64,000 nt of DNA from an uncultured Eggerthellaceae bacterium (GCA_946618265.1 CAMOLA010000002.1:1-64000); one strand, 5' to 3'. Numbered from the stretch's first letter, positions 8,092-18,047 are shown. Translations and numbers: made by a program. Notes: a model not told the origin generated them from the sequence alone.

Positions 8092-9147
8092 ATGTCCATT
8101 CTCGATTTTCTGTCTAATTTGACGGGCAACAGATCGGCGGACATGGCCATCGACCTAGGTACCGCCAACACGCTCATCGCCATCTCGGGCGAGGGCATCG
8201 TCGTCAACGAACCGTCCGTTGTCGCCATCGAAAAGAGCTCGCATCGCGTCCTCGCCGTGGGGCACGAGGCGAAGAACATGATCAACCACACGCCCGACGC
8301 GTTTTCGGCCGAGCATCCGCTGAAGGACGGCGTCATCGCCGACTACGACGTGACCGAGGCCATGATTTCCGCGTTCATCAACAAGGCCGCGCCGCGCAAG
8401 CATCCGTGGCAGGCCAAGCCTCGCATCGTGATCTGCATTCCGTGCGGCGCCACCTCGGTGGAGAAGCGCGCCGTGTTCGAGGCGGCCATCCAGGCGGGCG
8501 CACGTCAGGCCTACCTCATCGAAGAGCCCATGGCGGCTGCGATGGGCGCCGACTTGCCCGTGACCGAGCCGACCGGATCGATGGTCGTCGACATCGGCGG
8601 CGGTACGACCGAGGTCGCCGTCATCTCGCTGGGCGGCATCGTGACGTCCTCGTCGCTGCGCTTGGCGGGCAACAAGATGGACGAGGCCATCCTCATGCAT
8701 CTGCGCGACCTGCTGGGCATCAAGATCGGCGAGCGCACGGCCGAGGTCATCAAGATCAAGATCGGCTCCATCCTGCCGTTCGAGGACGGCCGCGAGCGCG
8801 ACATGATCATTTCGGGCCAGGACATGATCACCGAGCAGCCAAAAGAGGTCACGATTCAGTCCGAGGACGTCCGCGCGGCGCTCATCGAGCCATGCGAGGA
8901 CATGGTCCTTTCCATCAAGGAGACGTTCAAGAAGACCAACCCCGACCTGGCGAGCGACATCATCCAGAACGGCATCTTGCTGACCGGCGGCGGCGGGCTG
9001 CTTTCGGGCCTTGACCGCTACCTCACCGACAAGCTCGAGATTCCGGTATGGGTGAGCGAAACGGCGCTGACCAACGTGGTGACGGGCTGCCTCAAGGTGC
9101 TCGAGACGCCCACGGCGCTGCGCCAGACGCTCATGAGGTCCAAGTAG
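8092..9147 (+). CDS. mreB: Rod-shape-determining protein MreB
   Basis: A 351-residue bacterial actin homologue that polymerises beneath the membrane and positions the cell-wall elongation machinery. It carries the actin-fold signatures: DLGTANT in the phosphate-1 loop, EEPMAAA, DIGGGTTEVAVI (phosphate 2) and LTGGGGLLSGL (adenosine motif). The length is normal. It is the first gene of an intact mreB-mreC-mreD-mrdA-rodA run, so the organism should be rod-shaped and grow by lateral wall insertion. Confidence 0.97.
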   Translation: MSILDFLSNLTGNRSADMAIDLGTANTLIAISGEGIVVNEPSVVAIEKSSHRVLAVGHEAKNMINHTPDAFSAEHPLKDGVIADYDVTEAMISAFINKAAPRKHPWQAKPRIVICIPCGATSVEKRAVFEAAIQAGARQAYLIEEPMAAAMGADLPVTEPTGSMVVDIGGGTTEVAVISLGGIVTSSSLRLAGNKMDEAILMHLRDLLGIKIGERTAEVIKIKIGSILPFEDGRERDMIISGQDMITEQPKEVTIQSEDVRAALIEPCEDMVLSIKETFKKTNPDLASDIIQNGILLTGGGGLLSGLDRYLTDKLEIPVWVSETALTNVVTGCLKVLETPTALRQTLMRSK

Positions 9148-9162
9148 GCCCGAGCCGATACA

Positions 9163-10224
9163 ATGCCGCTGAACATGCAACAGAACGGGTCTCCCATCGC
9201 CCGCAACGTGCTGCTTGTCGTGCTGATCGTCGCGTCGTTGGCGCTCGCCACCGTGTACGCGCGCGAAGGGCAGGGCGGGCCGCTGCATACCGTGCAGAAC
9301 GCGGTCATGGGCGTGACAGGTTCCGTCGGGTCGGCCGGATCGGGCCTTGGGGCCGCGGCCGAGGCGTCGGGCGACGCCCTTGCCGACGCGACCGCCAATC
9401 CAACGACGCTTTCGGGTTTGCGCCAGCAGAATGAGGAGCTGCGCAGCCTCCTGGCGTCGGCGGAAGAATACCGCCAAGAAGCCGATAGGCTGCGCGGGCT
9501 GCTCGAGATGAAGGAGGCGGCCGGCGTCACGGGCCCCGTAGCGCATATCATCGGGCGTTCGGGCAATGCGTGGGACCAGTCGATCACGATTGACATCGGG
9601 GCCTCGTCCGGCGTTTCGGGCGGCATGACGGTCATGGGCGCGACGGGCGTGATCGGACAGGTGTCGCATGCGTTTGAGAACACCTCGACGGTGCGGTTGT
9701 TGACCGACCCCAATTCGGGAGCCGCCGTCATCGTCCAGTCGAGCCGGGCGAACGGCATCGTGCGCGGCTCGATAAACGGGCTGATGTACCTCGAGGACCT
9801 GGACGAAGAGGAGATTCCCAAGGTCGGCGACATCGTGGTCACGTCGGGCCTCGGCGGAAGCTACGAGCGCGGTCTGCTCATCGGCACGATTTCGAACGTG
9901 AACAAGAGCGAGACCGACTCGACGGGCGACATCCTGGTCACGCCCAACGGGGATGCGTCGATGCTCGAAGAGGTCATCGTCGTGTTCAAGGCGCCCGAGG
10001 TGAAGGCCGATTCCAGCAAGTCGTCGGCCTCTGCCGAAAAGAGCTCCGAGTCGGCTGACGGACAGGCGACCGAAGAGGGCGAGTCGGTCGAATACGACGA
10101 GAACGGCAATCCGATCGAAGCCGGGGACGGGACTGCAGAAGACGATTCCTCTGCGGACGAAGAAGCCGGGGCCGAATCCGTGGACGACGGTTCTGCCGAA
10201 GGCGCCGCGGAGTCAACCGAGTAG
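9163..10224 (+). CDS. mreC: Rod-shape-determining protein MreC
   Basis: A 353-residue protein with one N-terminal transmembrane helix (about residues 12-32), a coiled-coil (about 80-115) and the extracytoplasmic MreC beta-barrel domain (about 120-280). In the latter, GVSGGMTVMGATGVIGQV is typical. MreC links MreB to the wall synthases. The last 75 residues are a highly acidic, Ser/Ala/Glu-rich tail, longer than in most MreC proteins and probably disordered. The start may be at 9163 or 9175; no strong ribosome site separates them. Confidence 0.93.
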   Translation: MPLNMQQNGSPIARNVLLVVLIVASLALATVYAREGQGGPLHTVQNAVMGVTGSVGSAGSGLGAAAEASGDALADATANPTTLSGLRQQNEELRSLLASAEEYRQEADRLRGLLEMKEAAGVTGPVAHIIGRSGNAWDQSITIDIGASSGVSGGMTVMGATGVIGQVSHAFENTSTVRLLTDPNSGAAVIVQSSRANGIVRGSINGLMYLEDLDEEEIPKVGDIVVTSGLGGSYERGLLIGTISNVNKSETDSTGDILVTPNGDASMLEEVIVVFKAPEVKADSSKSSASAEKSSESADGQATEEGESVEYDENGNPIEAGDGTAEDDSSADEEAGAESVDDGSAEGAAESTE

Positions 10225-10242
10225 CTAACGGGAGGAGGGCGC

Positions 10243-10764
10243 GTGATAACGCCGGAACGCATATTCGTCATCGTGGGAGCGGTAGTCGCGCTGCTGCTCC
10301 AGATCATCGTCGTGCCGTACATTGCCGTGTTCTCGGCCGTCCCCAATTTCATCGTGGCGTACGTCTGCGCCATCGCGATTGCGCGCGCGCATTCGTTCGG
10401 GCCGGTGGTGCCGTTCGTGCTCGGGCTGCTGTTCGACATCGTCAGCGGGGGTCCGGTCGGCGCGATGGCGTTTTCGCTCACGCTGTTCTCGTCCGTTGCA
10501 TCGCGCGTGTTCGCGGGCGCGAGCAACGACACCATCTTCATGGCGATCGCGTTCGTGGCGCTCTCGGTGCTTCTGGTCGATTTGTCCTATGGCATCTTCC
10601 TGCTGCTCTTCGGCTACAACGCATCGCTGTTCGAGGCGATCGCCTATCGCATCGGTCCGTGTTTCGTCTACGATGTGATAATCGGCCTTGTCGTGTTCCT
10701 TGCCGCGCGGCGGTTCATCCAGCCGGCGGCGGTGCCGAGGACCGATATCACTCAGCTGCGGTAA
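10243..10764 (+). CDS. mreD: Rod-shape-determining membrane protein MreD
   Basis: A 173-residue, five- to six-helix membrane protein in the standard position after mreC. It carries the expected FDI(V)SG segment (LLFDIVSGGPVGAMAF) seen in MreD. It belongs to the elongasome with MreC, PBP2 and RodA. A GGAGG ribosome site lies just upstream of the start. It is followed after 9 bp by mrdA. Confidence 0.9.
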   Translation: MITPERIFVIVGAVVALLLQIIVVPYIAVFSAVPNFIVAYVCAIAIARAHSFGPVVPFVLGLLFDIVSGGPVGAMAFSLTLFSSVASRVFAGASNDTIFMAIAFVALSVLLVDLSYGIFLLLFGYNASLFEAIAYRIGPCFVYDVIIGLVVFLAARRFIQPAAVPRTDITQLR

Positions 10765-10773
10765 GGTGCGACG

Positions 10774-12960
10774 ATGCTGATCGCCATTATCGTAACCATC
10801 GTGACGTTCGTCGTCGTTGCCGCGGCAGTTGCCGCGTTCTTCGTCATCCGCTCGCGCCGCGCGGGCTCCAAGATGCCCTCGAAGCACGCGAGCCATGACG
10901 CCGTGCGCTCCATCGACAGCGTGGGCCTCATGTCGGCCAAGCAGGAGAGCGGCTCGGGCGGCGTCAAGATCGGGCGTCATTCGGCTCCGACCACCGCTCC
11001 CGCCGAGACCACGACGGGCCGTCCGAGCGAGGCGCTGCGCTCGCGCTTCATCGCGATAGGCGTCCTGGCAGCTGCGGTGTTCGGCTCGCTGACGGCGAAG
11101 CTGTGGAGCATGCAGGTGCTTTCCTCCGAGCAATACCGGGCGCAGGCGACCCAGAACAAGTACTCGACCATCGCGACGCCAGCTCCGCGCGGGCTCGTGT
11201 TCGACGCCGACGGCGTCCAGCTCGTGAAGAACCGCACGACGCTCACGGTGCTCGCCGACGCTTCCGTCGCCGAGGACCATGACGTGGTGCAGCGCCTTTC
11301 GTCGGTGCTCGGCATCCCTTACAACATCGTGCGCATGCGCATCCAGGACCAGAGCTCGGGCGCGCAGAGCCAGCGCGTCGTCGCGCCGGACGCCCGCCAG
11401 CGCGACGTGGCGTTCATCGCCGAGCATTCCGATGCGTTCAAGGGCGTCACGGTGCAGGAGCGCACGATCCGCGAGTATCCCTATGGCGCGCTCGCCTCGC
11501 ACGTCCTGGGCTATACGGGAACGGTTTCCGAAGACGAGTTGGCGACCGCGCCCACCAACCGCACCATCGAGCTCGGCGACACGGTGGGCAAAAGCGGCAT
11601 CGAGGCGTACTACGACAACGTCCTGGCCGGAGAGCACGGGCAGCAGCGCGTCATCGTCGACTCGCAGGGGCGGATCGTCGAAGTCGAGAGCGAGACGCCG
11701 CCGACGCGCGGAAGCGACATCTACCTCACGATCCGGGCGGCCGTGCAATACGTCGCCGAAACCCAGCTCGCCGAGCTCATCGCGCCGCGGGGCACCATCG
11801 GCGAAGGCAAGGGATCGGGCGGCGCCGTCGTGGCCCTCGACGTGACGGACGGCAGCGTCATAGCCATGGCGAGCTTCCCCACGTTCGATCCGACGGCGTT
11901 CACGGGGGGCATCACGCAAGACATCTGGGATTTGTATTCCACCGAGGAAAGCTACTATCCGCTGCTCAACCGCGCCGTGTCGGGCACGTACCCGGCGGCT
12001 TCGACCTACAAGGCGTTCTCGAGCCTCGCAGGGTTGAAGTATGGGTTCGCCGACACCAAGAAGAACTGGGAATGCGGCGGCTCGTGGGACGGCTTCGGGT
12101 CGGGCGACTGGCAGAACTGCTGGAACCTCGACGGCCATGGCAAGATCAACCTCAACGATGGCATACGCGTGTCATGCGACGTCGTGTTTTACGAGATAGC
12201 CAAGGACTTCTTCTTCGCGGGCGCCACGCAGGGCGGCGACATCAGCGACACGGCGCTTCAGGAGGAGATCGCGAAATTCGGATTCGGCAAGGTGACGGGC
12301 ATCGATCTGTCGGGTGAAGAGCCCGGGCGCATTCCCACGCCGGATTGGAAGGCCCAGCATTGGAGCGACGTGCCCACCGAAGGTCAGTGGCACGGCGGCG
12401 ATTTGACCAACATGATCATCGGCCAGGGTGACGTGCTCATCACCCCGCTGCAAAACGCCGTCGGCTATGCCGGCGTCGCCACGGGCAAGCTGATGAAGCC
12501 GCACGTTCTGAAAGAGGTGCGCAATTCCGCCGACACGCCCGCGGTCACGTTCACGCCCGAGGAGCTGGCCGTGCCCGACGTCGAGGAGAAGCATTACAAG
12601 ACGGTGCGCGACGCCCTGAAGTACGTCGCCGCCGATGCGAACAAGGTGGCCGAGGCCTTCCAGGAATGGGGCATCGACCCGACGACCGTCGCTTCGAAAA
12701 CGGGTACGGGCGAGGTCGCGGGCAAGGGCGATACTGCATGGTTCGTATGCTATTATCCGCAGGACAAGCCGAAGTACGTGGTCTCGACCGTCATCGAGCA
12801 GGGTGGCGGCGGCGCAGAGGCGGCGGGTCCGGTCGGCGCCAACGTCCTTGCGGCGATTCTCGCCTACGACAAGGGCGAGCTCAAGGAAATCAAGCGAGTC
12901 GCAGGATCGAGCGGCAAGTCGGTGGCGCTCAACGTCGGCTCCACGGCGAGGACCGACTAG
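10774..12960 (+). CDS. mrdA: Penicillin-binding protein 2 (elongation transpeptidase)
   Basis: A 728-residue class B PBP that cross-links peptidoglycan during elongation. The N-terminus carries an unusual extra hydrophobic segment (residues 1-28) and a linker, then the usual anchor near residues 90-110. The dimerisation domain follows, then the transpeptidase domain. The active-site motifs are SxxK (STYK, Ser410), SxD (SCD, near 467) and KTG (KTGTGEV, Lys642). The additional N-terminal helix makes it longer than typical PBP2. The gene directly precedes rodA, its glycosyltransferase partner. Confidence 0.93.
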   Translation: MLIAIIVTIVTFVVVAAAVAAFFVIRSRRAGSKMPSKHASHDAVRSIDSVGLMSAKQESGSGGVKIGRHSAPTTAPAETTTGRPSEALRSRFIAIGVLAAAVFGSLTAKLWSMQVLSSEQYRAQATQNKYSTIATPAPRGLVFDADGVQLVKNRTTLTVLADASVAEDHDVVQRLSSVLGIPYNIVRMRIQDQSSGAQSQRVVAPDARQRDVAFIAEHSDAFKGVTVQERTIREYPYGALASHVLGYTGTVSEDELATAPTNRTIELGDTVGKSGIEAYYDNVLAGEHGQQRVIVDSQGRIVEVESETPPTRGSDIYLTIRAAVQYVAETQLAELIAPRGTIGEGKGSGGAVVALDVTDGSVIAMASFPTFDPTAFTGGITQDIWDLYSTEESYYPLLNRAVSGTYPAASTYKAFSSLAGLKYGFADTKKNWECGGSWDGFGSGDWQNCWNLDGHGKINLNDGIRVSCDVVFYEIAKDFFFAGATQGGDISDTALQEEIAKFGFGKVTGIDLSGEEPGRIPTPDWKAQHWSDVPTEGQWHGGDLTNMIIGQGDVLITPLQNAVGYAGVATGKLMKPHVLKEVRNSADTPAVTFTPEELAVPDVEEKHYKTVRDALKYVAADANKVAEAFQEWGIDPTTVASKTGTGEVAGKGDTAWFVCYYPQDKPKYVVSTVIEQGGGGAEAAGPVGANVLAAILAYDKGELKEIKRVAGSSGKSVALNVGSTARTD

Positions 12961-12975
12961 GAGACAGAGAGGCTC

Positions 12976-14199
12976 ATGCCCGAAATATCCAACATAGCCA
13001 TGGGCGGCCGCTCCTCGGCGCCCCGCAGCGCAAAGGGCTCCGCGTTCGAGATGCCGGCCATCAACATCCCGTTTCTGGTCGTCATCGCGCTGCTCGTGGG
13101 TTACGGGCTGGCCATCGTGTACTCGGCGGTCAGCGCCGACGAGGACTACAGCATCACCCAGCAGGTCGTCGGCGTGGCGGTCGGCGCCGTCGTCATGGCC
13201 ATCATCTGGGCCTTCGACTACCGGCGGCTGTCGGAATACACCACGCTGTTCCTCATCATCAACATCGTGCTCATCCTGTCGCCCCACCTGCCGGTTGTCG
13301 GCGTCACCACCATGGGCGCGACGTCATGGGTGAAGGTGGGGCCGCTGCCCCAGCTGCAGCCGGGCGAATTCGCGAAGATCACCGTCATCTTGCTCGATGC
13401 GTCCATCATCGCGCGGTATCAGGGTCGATTGGATGACCTGGGCGAGTACTGCAAGGCCGTTGGGATCATGCTCGTTCCCTTCATATGCATCATGACCCAG
13501 CCCGACCTCGGGACGGGCCTCGTGTACCTGTTCATCGGCGCGGTGGCGCTCGTGGCGGGCGGCGCGCGTGCCAAGCACCTCCTTGTCTCGCTCGCGATAG
13601 GGATCGCGCTCATAGCCGCCGTGTTCGCCATCGACGAGGTGCTGCGCGGGGCGACGGGCGAATACAAGCTGCTCAAGCAGTACCAGCGGGACCGCTTGCT
13701 CGTGTTCATGAACCAGGGTTCCGCCGACTTGTCCGACGAGGGCTACAACTTGCAGCAGGCCATGATCGCCATCGGCTCGGGCGGGCTGACCGGCCAGGGC
13801 TACATGCATGGTTCCCAGCATGCACTGGGCCTGCTGCCCGAGGCGCCGACTGACTTCATATTCTGCGTTTTGGCCGAAGAGCTCGGGTTTTTCGGTGTAA
13901 TGGCGCTACTGGCCCTCTACATTGCCCTCGTTGTAATAGGATTTCGCATAGCGAGCGCGTCGAGTGACATGTTCGGCCTGCTCATCGTGATGTGCATTAT
14001 CGGCATGTGGTTGTTCCAGATACTCGAGAACATCGGCATGACGTGTGGTCTCATGCCCATCACCGGCATTCCGCTGCCCTTCATGAGCTACGGATCGTCG
14101 TTCATGGTCGTGAATTTCGCCCTGCTGGGCCTGGTGGGCTCGGTATGGTCGCATGGCAAGGAGATTTCGAGAAAGGCGTCGTATGCAGCTTCCCGTTGA
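12976..14199 (+). CDS. rodA: Rod-shape-determining protein RodA (SEDS glycosyltransferase)
   Basis: A 407-residue SEDS-family protein with about ten transmembrane helices, which polymerises lipid II together with PBP2. Family landmarks are QPDLGTGLVYLFIG, the GSGGLTGQGYMHGSQ loop and the ending GIPLPFMSYGSSFMVVNF. An N-terminal cytoplasmic extension of about 30 residues precedes the first helix. A GGAGACAGAGAGG stretch serves as ribosome site. The 3' end overlaps the next gene by 17 bp. Confidence 0.93.
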   Translation: MPEISNIAMGGRSSAPRSAKGSAFEMPAINIPFLVVIALLVGYGLAIVYSAVSADEDYSITQQVVGVAVGAVVMAIIWAFDYRRLSEYTTLFLIINIVLILSPHLPVVGVTTMGATSWVKVGPLPQLQPGEFAKITVILLDASIIARYQGRLDDLGEYCKAVGIMLVPFICIMTQPDLGTGLVYLFIGAVALVAGGARAKHLLVSLAIGIALIAAVFAIDEVLRGATGEYKLLKQYQRDRLLVFMNQGSADLSDEGYNLQQAMIAIGSGGLTGQGYMHGSQHALGLLPEAPTDFIFCVLAEELGFFGVMALLALYIALVVIGFRIASASSDMFGLLIVMCIIGMWLFQILENIGMTCGLMPITGIPLPFMSYGSSFMVVNFALLGLVGSVWSHGKEISRKASYAASR

Positions 14200-15379
14200 T
14201 ATCAAAGCGCTGATCGAAGAAGTGACGAACATCAAGAGCGCCCAGGGCACGAAGCTGTCGGTTGGCATCTACATCGACAACACTGCGCCGGATGATCTGG
14301 TCGCATACGTCAGGGGGCGGTTCGCATCGACGCTGTCGACGGTGCGCTTGACGCTTTCCTATCTGGATAGCTCGTTTGCGCCGTACGCCGAAGACGACAT
14401 GGCGGTCCTCGTCGCTGGGTCGTCGCGCGTGATCGGAGCCGCTGCGGCGGCGCTGCGCGCGTCCGGCGTTCCCGCCATGGTGGTGACGACCCTTCCCGCA
14501 ACCGTCGAGCGCCTTGCCGCCGAGGGTTCGCACGCCATTCCCGAAGGCGATATCGTCGCGCCGCGCAAGGGCGACGAGCAGGCCGAGCCGTTTGCGCTCG
14601 ACGACGAGCTGTCCGCCGCGCTCGACGAGCGCGTGGGCGCTTGGATCGCCATGGTCAACGGCGATAAGCGTGTCGCGTTTTCTGCGGCGTTTCCCTTCAT
14701 GCGCCGCTCGCTCGCGAAGGATTCCGTTGCCGCCACGTCGCTTCAGAACGCAGGCATCGGTCTCGTCCCGTTCATACCCGGGGCCGATTTGCCCATCATG
14801 ACGCTCAATCAGGCCAAGATGGTGCTCCAGATTGCGGCGACGTACGGTCACGAGATGGACAAGGGCCGCGCCAAGGAGCTGGCGGCCGTCGTCGGCGGGG
14901 CGTACGTGTGCCGCTCGCTCGCGCGCGAGCTGGTCGAGTTCGTCCCCGTGCTCGGCTTCGTCGTGAAGCCCGGCATCGCGTACGGTGGCACCGCTGCCAT
15001 CGGCAACGCGGTCATCGAGTACTACGAAGGCGGCGAGAACGTCGCGGGCGTCGCCAACGTCGCTTCGCGCGCGGTCGGGTTCGCCAACAAGTGGATCACG
15101 CGCCTGCGCGAGAATCCCGCCGAGGCGGCGGCCGACATAAAGGCTGCGGCTTCGGAGGCTGCTGCCGAGAAGGTGCCGGTCATCCGCGAGAAGGCGGAAG
15201 CCGCCGTGCCCGTCGTGCGTGATTTCGCGACCCAGTACGTTCCGAAAGCCGCGGAACTCGTGACCGAGTACGCGCCGAAGGCGAAGGACGTCGTGACGAG
15301 CTACGTCCCGAAGGCCGTCGACGTCGTCGCGGACGTCGTTTCGTCGGCAGTGTCGCGCGATTCCGGCTCTGCGGCATAA
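14183..15379 (+). CDS. DUF697 (YcjF-like) protein
   Basis: A 398-residue protein. The first 170 residues resemble a nucleotide-binding-fold-like region without a clear P-loop. Residues about 200-300 match DUF697: NQAKMVLQIAATYGHEMD, then the helical VGGAYVCRSLARELVEFVP and a glycine-rich membrane-active stretch. The C-terminus holds amphipathic repeats (ADIKAAASEAAAEK, VPKAAELVTEYAPKAKDVV). It overlaps rodA by 17 bp, so it is co-translated with the elongasome genes. The function is unknown; a membrane-associated role is inferred. Confidence 0.7.
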   Translation: MQLPVDIKALIEEVTNIKSAQGTKLSVGIYIDNTAPDDLVAYVRGRFASTLSTVRLTLSYLDSSFAPYAEDDMAVLVAGSSRVIGAAAAALRASGVPAMVVTTLPATVERLAAEGSHAIPEGDIVAPRKGDEQAEPFALDDELSAALDERVGAWIAMVNGDKRVAFSAAFPFMRRSLAKDSVAATSLQNAGIGLVPFIPGADLPIMTLNQAKMVLQIAATYGHEMDKGRAKELAAVVGGAYVCRSLARELVEFVPVLGFVVKPGIAYGGTAAIGNAVIEYYEGGENVAGVANVASRAVGFANKWITRLRENPAEAAADIKAAASEAAAEKVPVIREKAEAAVPVVRDFATQYVPKAAELVTEYAPKAKDVVTSYVPKAVDVVADVVSSAVSRDSGSAA

Positions 15380-15389
15380 ACGAAACATC

Positions 15390-17300
15390 ATGGTTCCATT
15401 CGAAAGCACGTGGGCGCAGGTCGCCCCTTTGGTCAAGCGCGCCGAGAGGCCGTCGCGGTACATCGATCGCGAGTGGGGTGCGCAGAGTGCGGCTGATGCC
15501 GATTTCCGCCTTTGCATGGTGTATCCCGACACCTACGAGCTGGGGCAGGCGAATCAAGCGCTTCGCATCCTCGTGAACACGGTCAACGCGCAGGAGGGCA
15601 TGGGCGCCGAACGCGGCTTTTTGCCCGCGCCCGATATGTGCGATGCGTTGCGCGAGGCGGGCTTGCCGCTGTTTTCCATCGAGAGCTGCGCTCCGCTGGC
15701 GGCGTTCGACGTCATAGGCATCACGCTTCCGCACGAGCTGGCGGCAACGAACATACTCGAGGCCCTCGACCTTGCGGGGATTCCCCTGCGGGCGGGCGAT
15801 CGTGCCGATGACGACCCCATCGTGGTGGCGGGCGGGCCGTGCGCCTTCAATCCCGAGCCGTATGCGCCGTTCTTCGACGCCATCGACATTGGGGAAGGCG
15901 AGCTGTCGCTTCCCGAGGGATTGCGGGTCATTCGCGACATGCGCGCACAGGGCGCATCGCGCGAGGACGTGTTGCGCGGTCTTGCGCGCCTGGGCGGTTG
16001 GTACGTTCCGGGGCTCTATCGCGAGCGCTCCGAGGAGGAAGCACAGGAGGCGGGCTCGTGGGTGGAGCCTTTGACGTCTGATGCGCCCGCGCTCATCGAG
16101 AAGCAGCTGTTCGGCGGTTTTGCGGAAAGCTCGGCGTGGGAACCGTGCATCGTGCCGTTCACCGAGGCCGTGCACGATCGCCTGAACGTCGAGATCCTGC
16201 GCGGGTGCGCACGCGGTTGCCGGTTTTGCCAGGCGGGGATGATGTACCGCCCTGTGCGCGAGCGCTCTGCCGACAACGTGGTCGACGCCGTCGTGCGCGG
16301 GTTGGCAGAAACGGGATACGACGAGGTCAGTCTCACGTCGCTTTCCTCGACCGACCATTCGCAAATCGCCGAGATCCTCACACGCCTCAATCAGAAGTTC
16401 GCGGGTACGGGGGTGCGCGTGTCCATTCCCTCGCAGCGGCTCGATTCGTTCGGCGTGGGCATGGCGGGCCTCGTCGCCGGCCAGAAGAAGGGCGGCCTCA
16501 CGTTCGCTCCCGAAGCCGGCACGCAGCGGCTGCGCGACGTGATCAACAAGAACGTGACCGAGGAGAACCTTTTCGACGCCGTCGACGCGGCGTTTGCCGC
16601 GGGGTGGCGTCGCTGCAAGTTGTACTTCATGATCGGGCTTCCCACCGAAACCGACGAGGACGTCGTGGGTATCGCCGATCTGCTTTCGCGAACCTACGAG
16701 CGCGCACGCGATTCGGTGCCGCGTGAGCAGAAGGGCTCGATCCAGATATCGGCGTCGGTCGCGTTGTTCGTGCCGAAGGCGCACACGCCGTTCCAGTGGG
16801 ACGGCCAGATTCCGCCCGAGGAGGCGCTGCGCCGCGTGCAGCTGCTCAGGCGTTCCGTCAAGTACCGTGCCATCACGGTGAGCTGGCATGACCCGAAGAC
16901 GAGCTTCGTCGAGGCTGTCATGAGCCGGTCGGGGCGCATCGCGGCCGATTTGGTCGAGGGCGCCTGGCGCAGGGGCGCGCGCTTCGACGCGTGGTCCGAA
17001 TGCTTCGACGAGCAGGCGTGGCGCGATGCGGCGGCCGACCTGGGATTCGACGTCGAGGCGGCGGCCCAGGTGAGCTACCCAGTCGGCTACGTCATGCCGT
17101 GGGACCATATCAGCTGCGGCGCGTCCGTGCGCTGGCTCGCGCGCGAGCGCATGCTCGCCGACGAGGCGAAGACGACGCCGGATTGCACGTTCGGGCGCTG
17201 CTCGGCGTGCGGCGTGTGCATGAACCTGGGCGCGGAGAACAAGCTCGCAAGACCGCGGATCGCGGGTGCCGTCGCGGACGAAGGCGGTGATGTGCGATGA
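15390..17300 (+). CDS. TIGR03960-type B12-binding-like radical SAM protein
   Basis: A 636-residue radical SAM protein. The N-terminal 200 residues form a cobalamin-binding-like fold (YPDTYELGQANQALRIL). The radical SAM core starts near residue 260 with LRGCARGCRFCQAG, supplying the CxxxCxxC cluster ligands. The C-terminus has a second cysteine cluster (CTFGRCSACGVC). It is fused in many bacteria with, or adjacent to, the DUF2344 partner encoded next, whose start overlaps this stop by 4 bp. The substrate is not established; neighbouring ribonuclease G or ribosomal genes in other genomes hint at RNA or ribosome modification. Confidence 0.85.
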   Translation: MVPFESTWAQVAPLVKRAERPSRYIDREWGAQSAADADFRLCMVYPDTYELGQANQALRILVNTVNAQEGMGAERGFLPAPDMCDALREAGLPLFSIESCAPLAAFDVIGITLPHELAATNILEALDLAGIPLRAGDRADDDPIVVAGGPCAFNPEPYAPFFDAIDIGEGELSLPEGLRVIRDMRAQGASREDVLRGLARLGGWYVPGLYRERSEEEAQEAGSWVEPLTSDAPALIEKQLFGGFAESSAWEPCIVPFTEAVHDRLNVEILRGCARGCRFCQAGMMYRPVRERSADNVVDAVVRGLAETGYDEVSLTSLSSTDHSQIAEILTRLNQKFAGTGVRVSIPSQRLDSFGVGMAGLVAGQKKGGLTFAPEAGTQRLRDVINKNVTEENLFDAVDAAFAAGWRRCKLYFMIGLPTETDEDVVGIADLLSRTYERARDSVPREQKGSIQISASVALFVPKAHTPFQWDGQIPPEEALRRVQLLRRSVKYRAITVSWHDPKTSFVEAVMSRSGRIAADLVEGAWRRGARFDAWSECFDEQAWRDAAADLGFDVEAAAQVSYPVGYVMPWDHISCGASVRWLARERMLADEAKTTPDCTFGRCSACGVCMNLGAENKLARPRIAGAVADEGGDVR

Positions 17301-17917
17301 CCGACCCCAATGCTCCACGGGTGTTCCGGCTGCGGTGCACGTTCGCCGAGCGTGACCGCTTGGCCTTGCTGTCGCATTTGGAAGTGGCCCACACGCTCGA
17401 GCGCACGGTGCGTCGCGCGGGGTTGCCGTTCGCGGTTAGCCAGGGATTCTCGCCGCATATGAAGATCGCGTTCGGTGCCGCGCTCCCCGTTGGCGTGGGC
17501 AGCACGTGCGAGATCTTCGACTTGCAGCTGACGGATTACGTTCCCGCCGATCGTGTGCTTGCGGCATTGCAGGCGGCCAGCGTGCCCGATCTCATGGTGC
17601 AGGAATGCCGTTACATCGAGAAATCGGCTCCCGCCGCAAGCGTCGCGTTTCCCCTCAGCACCTACGAGGTTCGCTTCGATGTGCCCGTTTCGCAGGTTGG
17701 CGTGCCGGAGACGATAACCGTCGTGCGCAAGCGCAAGGAGAAGGTGCTCGTGGTGAGCGATTTCCTGGTGCGGCCGTTCGAACTGTCCGAAGATGGCCTG
17801 AGCGCCGTTTTCGCCCTCGAGGCGAAGCAGACCGGATCGCTGCGACCCGATGTGCTGCTCGACAACTGCTCCATCGATGCGGGCATAGTCGCGATCACGC
17901 GCATCGCGCAGGAATGA
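17297..17917 (+). CDS. TIGR03936-family radical-SAM-associated protein (DUF2344)
   Basis: A 206-residue protein with the DUF2344 signature: LRCTFAERDRLALLSHLEVAHTLERTVRRAGLP, followed by the QGFSPHMKIAFGAALPVGV motif. In many genomes it is fused to or co-transcribed with TIGR03960 radical SAM proteins, as here (ATGA overlap). It is probably the substrate-handling partner. The stop codon (17915-17917) lies inside the left arm of palindromic repeat F. Confidence 0.85.
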   Translation: MTDPNAPRVFRLRCTFAERDRLALLSHLEVAHTLERTVRRAGLPFAVSQGFSPHMKIAFGAALPVGVGSTCEIFDLQLTDYVPADRVLAALQAASVPDLMVQECRYIEKSAPAASVAFPLSTYEVRFDVPVSQVGVPETITVVRKRKEKVLVVSDFLVRPFELSEDGLSAVFALEAKQTGSLRPDVLLDNCSIDAGIVAITRIAQE

Positions 17918-18014
17918 TACAGTACCTCAGAGGTAATGTATCATCGGGAAAGCTTTTCAGCTATAGTGAGGCACTGCCTCGATGATACATTACCTCTGAG
18001 GTACTGTATCATTC
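17912..18014. repeat. Perfect 35-bp inverted repeat (palindrome family F)
   Basis: Arms 17912-17946 and 17980-18014 are exact reverse complements. Each arm is itself nearly palindromic (ATGATACAGTACCT-CA-GAGGTAATGTATCAT). The 33-bp centre contains a GAGGCACTGCCTC dyad. The left arm covers the stop of the preceding gene. The paired arrangement resembles a REPIN (two inverted REP units). Confidence 0.85.
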
Positions 18015-18047
18015 AGGGAAACTGTGTCACTGGAAAGGTGGACGAGT

